A DNA stretch of 11,549 nucleotides from Akkermansia muciniphila (GTDB lineage Bacteria > Verrucomicrobiota > Verrucomicrobiia > Limisphaerales > UBA9464). Under the pieces are notes generated by a model. The model saw nothing but the letters and a program-made list of their open reading frames with translations. It was not told the origin of the DNA and ran no database searches. The stretch spans positions 1 through 11,549 of the forward strand of contig CAMCFL010000047.1 of assembly GCA_945873715.1 (NCBI GenBank), in the 5' to 3' direction. The position numbers and the translations under genes were made by a program. Positions 1 to 6,344 of the stretch are shown piece after piece (position 1 is the first letter of the stretch; each line of letters starts with the position of its first letter).

Positions 1-443
1 AGGTTCACGCCCACCTTGCCCCCGACCGAACTGTCGACCTGCGACAGAAGCGTCGTCGGCACCTGCACGAACGGGACGCCCCGCAGGTAGGTCGCCGCGA
101 CAAACCCGGCCAGATCCCCGACGACCCCACCCCCGAGCGCGACTACGAAGGATTTCCGTTCCAGGCGGGCCGCAGCGAACTGGTCGTAACAGCCGGCGAC
201 GACCTTGAGGGACTTGGCCCTTTCGCCCGAAGGAACCGTTACCAGCAGGGGTTCAAATCCGGCAGCGGCCAACGATTGCAGGGCCGCCGCCGAATGAAGC
301 GGTGCCACCCGTTCATCGGTGACCAAGGCGCACCGCCGCCCGAGCTTGAGTCGGGAACATTCCGCTCCCAATCGGGGGAGGAGCGAACCGCCCACCAGGA
401 TCCGATACGAACGCTCCCCCAACGAAACCTGTACCGTACGCAT
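1..443 (-). CDS. aroB: 3-dehydroquinate synthase, N-terminal part (runs off the window)
   Basis: This enzyme converts DAHP to 3-dehydroquinate, the second step of the shikimate pathway, in the cytoplasm using NAD and a divalent metal. I translated the minus strand from the ATG at 443-441. The first 147 residues contain the NAD-binding signature GGGVVGDLAGF near residues 101-111 and the block PTTLLSQVDSSVGGKVGVN near 128-146, both diagnostic of the AroB family. The family is usually about 350-370 residues, so roughly 40% is present and the metal-binding histidines lie beyond the left edge. The start is supported by a strong purine-rich ribosome site (GGGGGAGG) nine bases upstream of the ATG. 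It is the last gene of the leftward block, about 100 nt after the second small ORF. Family assignment is very secure; whether it shares a transcript with the upstream envelope genes is inference. Confidence 0.95.
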   Translation of the reverse strand, partial: MRTVQVSLGERSYRILVGGSLLPRLGAECSRLKLGRRCALVTDERVAPLHSAAALQSLAAAGFEPLLVTVPSGERAKSLKVVAGCYDQFAAARLERKSFVVALGGGVVGDLAGFVAATYLRGVPFVQVPTTLLSQVDSSVGGKVGVN

Positions 444-540
444 GTCGGGAATCCTCCCCCGCAGTCTGGCAGCCGGACAAGGTCGAATCCTGTGCGGACC
501 AGGCTCCAGCCTTGGCGCATCCTCCGCGCTTCGCGGCGCT
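444..540 (-). other. Leader region before aroB with two short hairpins
   Basis: This 97-nt gap lies between the second small ORF and aroB. It holds two small inverted repeats: CCGCG-CTT-CGCGG at 524-536 and AGGCT-CC-AGCCT at 501-512 (plus-strand reading). Neither is followed by a T run on either strand, so they do not look like intrinsic terminators. They could be a short mRNA leader structure, or chance in GC-rich DNA. The aroB ribosome site sits at the downstream end. Confidence 0.25.
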
Positions 541-669
541 CTACATGCCGAATGGCGTCAGGAGCTGTTTGCCGGTTTCCTCGATCGCCTGATGATCCTT
601 GATGGAGCGGGGATGCGCCGACGGGAACTCCCACAACCAGAAAACCCGCCTCTGCTCCTCGCCGGACAC
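541..669 (-). CDS. Small hypothetical protein (42 aa), second of a tandem pair
   Basis: A GTG start at 669-667 opens a 42-residue ORF ending in TAG at 543-541. The product is soluble-looking, with an aromatic patch (VFWLWEFP, residues 9-16), a charged middle (KDHQAIEETGKQ) and a short hydrophobic end; no signal peptide or membrane segment is visible. I do not recognise a family. Coding is supported by third-position GC of about 83% over the 42 codons and by its place in a same-strand run of genes. It is in the same frame as the ORF upstream, separated only by TGA and three codons, so it may be the second half of a single longer gene interrupted by TGA. There is no clear Shine-Dalgarno at a normal distance from the GTG, which leaves the start uncertain. 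It could also be non-coding. Confidence 0.45.
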   Translation of the reverse strand: MSGEEQRRVFWLWEFPSAHPRSIKDHQAIEETGKQLLTPFGM

Positions 670-678
670 GCCGGTGGA

Positions 679-807
679 TCACTCTCCCCGGGACGTCACC
701 TCAAGGACGCCCTGCGCACTCCGATGGCGAACCTCCATCCAGCCCTGTTGCAGCGGGCCGGGGTAGTCACGCAGAAGTTCGCCGACAGCACGGAGGCGCT
801 CCCCCAT
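679..807 (-). CDS. Small hypothetical protein (42 aa), first of a tandem pair
   Basis: An ATG at 807-805 opens a 42-residue ORF ending in TGA at 681-679. The product starts with a likely amphipathic helix (GERLRAVGELLRDY) and continues with WMEVRHRSAQGVLEVTSRGE, which could form a beta hairpin. It has no signal peptide and no family I recognise. About 74% of codons end in G or C, which is compatible with coding in this genome. It begins 22 nt after the stop of the lipoprotein gene. Beyond the TGA the same frame stays open for another 45 codons, through the following small ORF. A single 88-codon ancestral gene with a nonsense codon, or two separate small genes, are both possible. The ribosome site is weak. 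Confidence 0.45.
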   Translation of the reverse strand: MGERLRAVGELLRDYPGPLQQGWMEVRHRSAQGVLEVTSRGE

Positions 808-829
808 CTCGGCTGACCGCGGGACGCCT

Positions 830-1240
830 TCAGCGGACCGGAGAAGGTGCCTTTTCCACCCGGACTTCGTCGGCTTCGCGGGGTTCGCCGGAGAGGATGT
901 CTGCCGAGACGGTGGTATCGCGGCGGATGTATCCCGCCTTCAGTTCCGCCACCCGCAGCCCGTCCCGGTAAACCGCCAGGAATTGCTCGGGTTCCGGAGG
1001 CGTGTTGAGGCGGAAGTCCACAACGACAAAGCGCAGTTGGGCGTGAACCCGCGCGATCTGGCCCACAGCTCCGTCCAGTGGGCGGATCGACTCGGTCTCG
1101 TCGGCCTTGGACGCGCCCGAAGGGCTGTGGGTTCCGGCACACCCCACCATCAATGCCCACAGGAGTCCGGCCAGCCCAGCCAACCGCAATCGACCCCATC
1201 CAGAGATGCCGGATCGCTCCCGTGGAGGCCGCGGATTCAC
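830..1240 (-). CDS. Small lipoprotein of unknown function
   Basis: This reads as an exported lipoprotein: a basic N-terminus, a hydrophobic stretch (LAGLAGLLWALMVG) and then a cysteine at residue 34 that would be the lipidated residue. The mature part of about 100 residues contains a compact beta-rich segment with FVVVDF, a proline-rich turn, and then AVYRDGLRVAELKAG. This recalls short envelope proteins with a single small beta domain, but I cannot name a family. Three starts are possible: the GTG at 1240 used here, only 4 nt after the barrel gene's stop; a TTG at 1189, giving a tidier 17-residue signal peptide; and an ATG at 1315, which would overlap the upstream gene by 71 nt and bury the signal peptide. 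No strong ribosome site decides between them, and coupling to the preceding stop favours 1240. Function is unknown. Confidence 0.7.
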   Translation of the reverse strand: MNPRPPRERSGISGWGRLRLAGLAGLLWALMVGCAGTHSPSGASKADETESIRPLDGAVGQIARVHAQLRFVVVDFRLNTPPEPEQFLAVYRDGLRVAELKAGYIRRDTTVSADILSGEPREADEVRVEKAPSPVR

Positions 1241-1244
1241 AGGC

Positions 1245-2276
1245 TCAGAAGGCGAGCCGGACACCGGCCGAGACCCCGTAGATCGCCCCCAGCTTGACCT
1301 CCGCTTTCCGGCCAAACCCGCCGAACTGGAGGTTCTCGTTGTGTTGGAATTCCCCGGCGAGATACAGGCCGATGTTGCGGGTCAGTTCGAAGTTCACCCG
1401 GATTTCCGCGTAGCCGCCCGGCTGCCAATCGGACCGACGAACCGTTCGCTGCAGCGACGACCCCGGGATGTCGGTCCCCGGAAAGCGGGTGCTCTCGCTG
1501 ATCTGAAACTGGGCATCCGGCAACACGGTGCAATAACCGAAACTCATTCCCACGACCCAACGACTGGACAACGGCAGTTCGAAGTAGGGCCCGAACTTCA
1601 AGGTGTGCAGGTCCGCATCGAGCCCCAATTCGACCACCGACGTGCCGTCGCCCACCAGGGTGGTTTGGCTGAGGGGCACCAGCGGGATCAGGGGGCCCGG
1701 CCCGTTGAACGTGCCGCTGTAGGGACCATCGGCCGGAATGATGGGCTGCCCGCCCGGCCCGATCAGCGAATACGTGGCCGTCGAATAGCTGCTGGAACGG
1801 GTCACGCTTCCGGAACCCGAGGCGGACAGGGACGAGAACGAATAGCCCGCCTCCAGTCCGAATCGGACATCCCGCTCAAAAAATTCAAAGCGCAGGGCCT
1901 CGAACCCCGCCCGCAACTCGCCACCGAAGGCGGACTGGCTCCCGCCATCGATCGCACCCACCCGGGGAGCCGAATCAAAGCGGGAAAGTTGAAGGGTGTT
2001 GCCCGAGATCTGGGCCGGATCGGAGTAGCCCCAATTCCAGGTATAGGGAGAATTGGTGCTGATCGAGCCCTGGACAAAGCCGTTGGCGAAGTTCCCCGCC
2101 CCGGTCGGCAAGGGAGTCGAAGTGTCGGAAAAGCTCACGCCGTAGCCGGAGCGGATCACACCGCCTGCCCGGACCCAGAAACCGGGGGCGGGCCTGAGTT
2201 CCTGTCCCAAGGCCGCGGTTGCCGCGCCCGCGATGGCCAACATCGCCAGTGTCTCCTGACCAACGAGATTCTTCAT
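1245..2276 (-). CDS. Predicted outer-membrane beta-barrel protein
   Basis: The 343-residue product begins MKNLVGQETLAMLAIAGAATAALG, a typical Sec signal peptide with likely cleavage before QELRPAP. The rest shows alternating hydrophobic/polar strands rich in glycine and aromatics (for example GFWVRAGGVIRSGYGV, LHTLKFGPYFELPL, RWVVGMSFGYC, GGYAEIRVNF, NIGLYLAGEF, AIYGVSAGVRLAF) and ends in phenylalanine, the usual recognition residue for barrel insertion. A long low-complexity Ser/Thr/Gly/Pro stretch in the middle is probably an extracellular loop. The frame stays open to an ATG at 2333, but that would put 19 residues before the signal peptide, so the ATG at 2276 was chosen. It follows the Ig-domain gene by 58 nt and is followed after 4 nt by the lipoprotein. 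Its substrate is unknown; it may be a structural barrel rather than a pore. Confidence 0.8.
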   Translation of the reverse strand: MKNLVGQETLAMLAIAGAATAALGQELRPAPGFWVRAGGVIRSGYGVSFSDTSTPLPTGAGNFANGFVQGSISTNSPYTWNWGYSDPAQISGNTLQLSRFDSAPRVGAIDGGSQSAFGGELRAGFEALRFEFFERDVRFGLEAGYSFSSLSASGSGSVTRSSSYSTATYSLIGPGGQPIIPADGPYSGTFNGPGPLIPLVPLSQTTLVGDGTSVVELGLDADLHTLKFGPYFELPLSSRWVVGMSFGYCTVLPDAQFQISESTRFPGTDIPGSSLQRTVRRSDWQPGGYAEIRVNFELTRNIGLYLAGEFQHNENLQFGGFGRKAEVKLGAIYGVSAGVRLAF

Positions 2277-2334
2277 GTGGATCACAATACTTGACCGTAA
2301 AAATCTGGATTCGAAAGCAGACGATCTCCCCACC

Positions 2335-3711
2335 TCAAAGGCCCAGGATCACCCGATAAAACCGGTTGCTCGCCCCGGGCGCGGATTCGGTCTTCGGGGG
2401 ACCATGATCGATCCATTGCACGCGGGAACCTGTTCCCGGAATCGCCGGCAACGCCGTCCGGATTGATCCCGATCCCTGCGCGAATGCGTCGGGCGTAGGC
2501 GCGTACTGGACGAAATAATTCCGCCCGGCCTGCGTCGGGAATTCGATGAGGAAGGCTCCCGAGGGAAACGCCGCGTTGGTGAAGTAGAGAGCCCGGTCCA
2601 CCGAGAGGGTGCGTGAGCTGAGCGCAGGCCCGACGACCGACGCCGATTGCTCCGAGAGCAGCGTGGGGACCGGGACGGTCGTCAAGTCGGCCACGTAGTA
2701 CTCCAACCGAAGCACCCGGCCGATGCCGGGCGGCAGGTCGGAAGAAAACACCAACGCGCCACCCGAAGAATTCGTCCCCAGGGAATTGTAAAGGCGGATG
2801 GGGACCCCAAGGGAGTCGTTGGTCAACCCCGACACGGTGACCAGGACCTGGCTCTGGGTGATGACCCCGGGATTGCCGATGTCGATCTGCTGCAAGAAAA
2901 GTCCGGATTGGGCATCCAGCACCGGTGCCGACCGCACCTGGACGACGGGGCCGATCACTCCGAGGGAGGCGGTGACATTGGTTCCAACCACCGGCCCGAC
3001 TTCCACCGCGAAGGGTGTGTTCGTGAAGGCCAGTGCCGTTTGATAAGGTCCGACTCCTCCAAGCGCATCAAACTGGAGGCGACCCAGCGGGTTCACTCCG
3101 GTCGTCAGGGTGCTTTCGGCGGGGAGGATCATCTCAACCCCGAAGAACCCCGGGATCGTCGAATCCGTCCGGATGACCGCCGAGGCCGGAAAGTGGGTCA
3201 GGGAAGAGACAAACCGGGGATTCGAGAGGGCGTTGGTGGAATAGGCCACCGAAACCTGGAGCCGGTTCTCTCCGCCGAAGGCCAGATACTGAATCGGAAC
3301 CTCGGGCGAAACACCGGGCTGGTAGGTGCCGAAGCCAAAGGTCGGAAACGGCCGGGGCAAGACACTCAAGACCACGCCGGAACTGGCCGTGGTCCCTGCC
3401 GTATCGGTCACCTGGACGGCATAGATGCCGGACTGGGCTGAAGCCAGATTCGTCAGGACCAAGGTCGAATTCGTGGCCGAATCGATGCCGTCGCCAGCGA
3501 ATCTCCATTGGAAGCGCAGCGGAGCCAAACCCGTCGCCTCCACCGAGAAGGTGGCGGACTGGGTTTCGTAGGCAGCCACACCCAGCGGTTGGCGGGTGAT
3601 CACTGGCTGCGCAGCGAGAGGCAACCCCGTCAGCAAGGCTGCCACCCTCAAGAGGGCAATGCCTCGATCACTCCGGCTACTGCCACCTCGGGACGACGTA
3701 AATGCATGCAT
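2335..3711 (-). CDS. Secreted protein with an N-terminal Ig-like domain
   Basis: The 458-residue product starts with a basic N-terminus followed by a hydrophobic segment (ALLRVAALLTGLPLAAQ), a signal peptide. Residues about 36-117 form an immunoglobulin-like domain: PVITRQPLGVAAYETQSATF, then FQWRF as the core tryptophan strand, and LASAQSGIYAVQVTD as the closing D-x-G-x-Y-like strand, with S replacing the usual D. The middle 270 residues look like further beta-sandwich domains without a family I can name. The last 65 residues (RNYFVQYAPTPDAF, then VQWIDHGPPKT and RFYRVILGL) resemble a C-terminal module common in secreted Verrucomicrobiota proteins. It is probably surface-attached or extracellular. 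It lies 57 nt after glgC and 58 nt before the barrel gene. The role is unknown; adhesion or matrix structure is a guess. Confidence 0.8.
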   Translation of the reverse strand: MHAFTSSRGGSSRSDRGIALLRVAALLTGLPLAAQPVITRQPLGVAAYETQSATFSVEATGLAPLRFQWRFAGDGIDSATNSTLVLTNLASAQSGIYAVQVTDTAGTTASSGVVLSVLPRPFPTFGFGTYQPGVSPEVPIQYLAFGGENRLQVSVAYSTNALSNPRFVSSLTHFPASAVIRTDSTIPGFFGVEMILPAESTLTTGVNPLGRLQFDALGGVGPYQTALAFTNTPFAVEVGPVVGTNVTASLGVIGPVVQVRSAPVLDAQSGLFLQQIDIGNPGVITQSQVLVTVSGLTNDSLGVPIRLYNSLGTNSSGGALVFSSDLPPGIGRVLRLEYYVADLTTVPVPTLLSEQSASVVGPALSSRTLSVDRALYFTNAAFPSGAFLIEFPTQAGRNYFVQYAPTPDAFAQGSGSIRTALPAIPGTGSRVQWIDHGPPKTESAPGASNRFYRVILGL

Positions 3712-3768
3712 CAGACCCCTGCATGGAAGCGGCCAGTTCGCGAAAAGGACAGCCGGAAATCGGCACCG

Positions 3769-5064
3769 TCACACGACGGTTCCCGATGGAATCACCCCGT
3801 TCTTGGGAATGATGAGGATGCCGTCCCGGATGTAGTACAGCGGATGATCGAAGTTCTCCGGCTTGCCCTCCGGCGAAAGGACGCAGTCGTCACCGATCCG
3901 CGCATTCTTGTCGATGATGGCATTGTCAATCCGCGTGCCCCGACCGACCCCGATCGGGATCCCCATGCTTTCCGGCCGGGTCTGACGGGCCGAGGTATCG
4001 AAGTAGTCCGCTCCCATCATCACGACGCGGTTGAGAAAGCATCCCTCCTGCAACATGGATCGGATGCCGATGACAGATTGCTGGATCCGGGCATTGTTGA
4101 TGATGCAACCGTCCGCGATCACCGCGTGATCGATGGCCGCCCCGTTGAGCTTGGACGCCGGCAGGAACCGGGGCCGCGTGAACACCGGGGGGGTGAAGAA
4201 ATTGAACTTCGGCAGATCCGCAGCCTGATCCAGATTGGCGTCGAAGAAGCTCCGGATCGTTCCGATGTCCTCCCAGTAGCCCTGAAACACGTAGGAAAAG
4301 ACGCGGTGCGTGTTGATCGCACCCGGGATGATGTGCTTGCCGAAGTCCGTCAGATTGTTGTTCAGCAACTCGAACAGCACGTCCCGGTTGAAGACGTAGA
4401 TGCCCATGGAAGCCAGATAGAGATCTTCCTGGCTGGTGATGCCCAACGGCCCGTACTGGTCCCGATCCACCCGCAGGGATTCGAGGACCGCCGGCTCCTT
4501 GGGCTTCTCCACGAACCGGGTGATCCGGTTCTCTCCATTCATCTGGAGGATTCCAAGGGAACTGGCCTCCTTTGCCGGCACCGGCAGCGTCGCAATCGTC
4601 AGGTCGGCCGACTTCTCCACATGCGCGCGGACGATGTCGCTGAAGTCCATCTGATACAACTGGTCGCCAGACAGGATCAGGGCATAGGCGAAATCATTGT
4701 TCTGGAAGTGCACCAGATTCTTTCGGACGGCATCCGCGGTTCCCTGGTACCAGGACGTGTTCGAAAATGACTGCTCGGCGGCGAGGATCTCGACGAAACC
4801 CCCGTTGAAATGATCGAACTTGAAACTCTGCGACATGTGCCGGTGCAACGAGGCCGAGTTGAACTGGGTCAACAGGTACATCCGGGTGATCCCGGAGTTG
4901 ATGCAGTTCGAAATCGGGATGTCCACCAACCGATACTTGCCCGCAAGCGGCGTCGCCGGCTTCGATCGCTCCCGTGTGAGCGGGAACAAACGGGTCCCCT
5001 GACCCCCGCCCATGATGATGCCGAGGGTCTGCTGGGCCAGATAGGATGAACGGTTGGGCGACAT
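3769..5064 (-). CDS. glgC: Glucose-1-phosphate adenylyltransferase (ADP-glucose pyrophosphorylase)
   Basis: The enzyme makes ADP-glucose and pyrophosphate from ATP and glucose-1-phosphate, the committed step of bacterial glycogen synthesis. The 431-residue product shows the nucleotide-binding loop GGGQGTRLFPLT (19-30) followed by KPATPLAGKYRLVDIPISNC, the catalytic-region LSGDQLYQMDF, the sugar-phosphate site FVEKPKE, SMGIYVF, and YWEDIGTIRSFFDANL. It ends with a left-handed beta-helix domain bearing hexapeptide-like repeats (IDHAVIADGCIINNARIQQSVIG and onward). The length and the N-terminal block match the plant/cyanobacterial-type GlgC. The frame is open up to 5319, but the upstream part is low-quality sequence across the divergent promoter region; the ATG at 5064 puts the first strand 13 residues in, as expected. 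Glycogen synthase is not in the window. ADP-glucose may serve storage or the neighbouring polysaccharide locus, which is not resolvable here. Confidence 0.95.
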   Translation of the reverse strand: MSPNRSSYLAQQTLGIIMGGGQGTRLFPLTRERSKPATPLAGKYRLVDIPISNCINSGITRMYLLTQFNSASLHRHMSQSFKFDHFNGGFVEILAAEQSFSNTSWYQGTADAVRKNLVHFQNNDFAYALILSGDQLYQMDFSDIVRAHVEKSADLTIATLPVPAKEASSLGILQMNGENRITRFVEKPKEPAVLESLRVDRDQYGPLGITSQEDLYLASMGIYVFNRDVLFELLNNNLTDFGKHIIPGAINTHRVFSYVFQGYWEDIGTIRSFFDANLDQAADLPKFNFFTPPVFTRPRFLPASKLNGAAIDHAVIADGCIINNARIQQSVIGIRSMLQEGCFLNRVVMMGADYFDTSARQTRPESMGIPIGVGRGTRIDNAIIDKNARIGDDCVLSPEGKPENFDHPLYYIRDGILIIPKNGVIPSGTVV

Positions 5065-5234
5065 AAATGAGTGGTTGGCAGGAGTTGTACGCCAGGCCAG
5101 AAAGCCACTCAAGCCCGGCCACATCCATTCCTCGGAACCGGGGCCGTCATCGCCGGCATTGCGTCCCGGTCCCTTCCCGGACCAGCATGATGGGCGATGC
5201 GCCGATGCACATTTCCGGGTCCTGTTCCCCAGCC
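5065..5234. promoter_or_regulatory. Divergent intergenic region between glgC and the glycosyltransferase pair
   Basis: This 170-nt region separates two divergent gene starts and must supply promoters for both unless distant ones are used. An inverted repeat GAGTGG...CCACTC (5069-5074 with 5105-5110) spans most of the candidate glgC promoter and could be an operator or a leader hairpin. I see no convincing promoter or Shine-Dalgarno for the rightward genes. The base just upstream of the ATG at 5235 is in a C-rich, SD-less context. Confidence 0.45.
5084..5112 (-). promoter_or_regulatory. Candidate sigma-70 promoter for glgC
   Basis: Reading the minus strand, TTGAGT (5112-5107) and TACAAC (5089-5084) are separated by exactly 17 nt. 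Each matches the sigma-70 consensus at four of six positions. The -10 box lies 19 nt from the glgC ATG, giving a very short leader of about a dozen bases, consistent with the lack of a Shine-Dalgarno. This is a visual match only; chance matches of this quality occur. Confidence 0.4.
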
Positions 5235-6344
5235 ATGAAGGTTGCGTTCGTTGTCCACGATTTCGACGCCACCTTTGGGCAGGGGCGCTACGCCATTGAA
5301 CTGGCCAAGCGACTGTCATCGAGGTGCGAACTGGTTGTTTACGCCAATACCTTCCATGCCCCGGAGCTCTCAGGCGTACGATGGGTCAAGGTTCCCGCGT
5401 TGCGATGGAATGTCATCACGACCATCTTCACCTTCCTCCCGGCTGCCGAGCGTCTGCTGCGGCGCGATCGGCCCGACGTGATCCATGCCCAGGGATTGAC
5501 TGGATGGAGTGCGGATGTGATCACCGGGCATATCTGCAATGCCGCCCGCGCGCGGTCGCTCGCAACCAAGCGCAACCGCGCCCGGTGGTTGATCCGGATC
5601 GTCACCCCGTTCGAACGCGCCTTTTATCGTCAGAAACGCGCCACCGAGTTGATCGCCATCTCGAGGACCCTCTCCTCCGAGATCCAGCAGGAGTACGGAT
5701 GGAACAAGGGGATCCATGTCCTCCATCACGGTACCAACACCGAGCAGTTCCGACCACCGGTAGACCGATGGGAGCGCGAGGCCCTCAGGAAACTGTTCCG
5801 CCTGCCCGACGGTCGATGGCACTGGCTTTTCATGGGTGAAGCCGTCAAGGGGCTTCGATTGGTCATCCAACAATTGCCGCGGTTTCCCGAAGCGCATCTC
5901 CTGGTGGTTTCCCGCTCCGACTCGTCCAGCTACGCCGCGTTGGCCCAGTCCCTCGGAGTCCGCGGCCAGGTCTCTTTCTGGGGCTACGAGCCCCGGGCCG
6001 AACTCGCCTTCAGAGCGGTCGACGTCTTCGTTTATCCGAGCGACTACGATCCCTTCGGCATGGTCGGCTCGGAAGCGATGGCCTCCGGAGTTCCGGTGAT
6101 TCTCGGGAAATCCATTGGGGTGGCCGAACTCGTGAAGGACGGCGTCAACGGTCTGCTCTGCGATCCGGCAGATCCCGAGTCCATCGGGAACCCTTTGCGG
6201 AAGTTGCAGAACGATCCTGAATGGGCGGCTCGTATGGGTCAGGCCGGCCGCGAGACGGTCATCGAGACTTCCTGGGATCACAACGCCGGGGAAGTTCTTC
6301 GGATCTACTGCCAGGTGGCGACCCGCAACCAAGGCCGCGTGTGA
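5235..6344 (+). CDS. GT-B glycosyltransferase, family-4-like
   Basis: The 369-residue product is a cytoplasmic or membrane-associated sugar transferase, probably adding one residue of a surface polysaccharide. It opens with MKVAFVVHDFDATFGQGRYA, the N-terminal Rossmann strand and glycine loop of GT4 enzymes, then DVIHAQG, ELIAISRTLSSEI and HHGTNTEQFRP. The C-terminal donor domain contains LFMGEAVKGLRLVI, QVSFWGYEPRAEL and YDPFGMVGSEAMASGVPVI (271-289), followed by GVAELVKDGVNGLLCDP. In the usual E-x7-E motif the first glutamate is replaced by Asp272 and the second is Glu280, a conservative change. The frame extends upstream to 5067, but those residues have no GT character and cross the glgC promoter region, so the ATG at 5235 was chosen. 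It overlaps the next gene by 4 nt. Donor and acceptor sugars cannot be inferred. Confidence 0.88.
   Translation: MKVAFVVHDFDATFGQGRYAIELAKRLSSRCELVVYANTFHAPELSGVRWVKVPALRWNVITTIFTFLPAAERLLRRDRPDVIHAQGLTGWSADVITGHICNAARARSLATKRNRARWLIRIVTPFERAFYRQKRATELIAISRTLSSEIQQEYGWNKGIHVLHHGTNTEQFRPPVDRWEREALRKLFRLPDGRWHWLFMGEAVKGLRLVIQQLPRFPEAHLLVVSRSDSSSYAALAQSLGVRGQVSFWGYEPRAELAFRAVDVFVYPSDYDPFGMVGSEAMASGVPVILGKSIGVAELVKDGVNGLLCDPADPESIGNPLRKLQNDPEWAARMGQAGRETVIETSWDHNAGEVLRIYCQVATRNQGRV

Noticed and set aside
640..681. Selenocysteine decoding of the TGA between the two small ORFs
   Set aside because: Only a 4-bp hairpin is visible after the TGA, no selenoprotein context is present, and a stop or nonsense codon is the simpler explanation.
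1107..2294. Long plus-strand ORF of 395 codons opposite the barrel gene
   Set aside because: Its translation is rich in Arg, Gly, Pro and His with no fold-like pattern, while the minus strand gives a signal peptide and barrel strands. It is an antisense shadow in GC-rich DNA.
3508..4770. Long plus-strand ORF of 420 codons opposite glgC and the Ig-domain gene
   Set aside because: It covers the unmistakable GlgC reading frame on the other strand and crosses a gene boundary; its own sequence is charge-rich and shows no motif.
5065..5319. An 85-residue N-terminal extension of GlgC
   Set aside because: The extension is Trp/Arg/Pro-rich low-complexity sequence running into the divergent gene, and GlgC proteins start close to the GGGxGTR loop, as with the ATG at 5064.
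5370..6332. Minus-strand ORF of 320 codons opposite the first glycosyltransferase
   Set aside because: The plus strand has clear GT-B motifs and a coupled downstream gene; the opposite frame has none.
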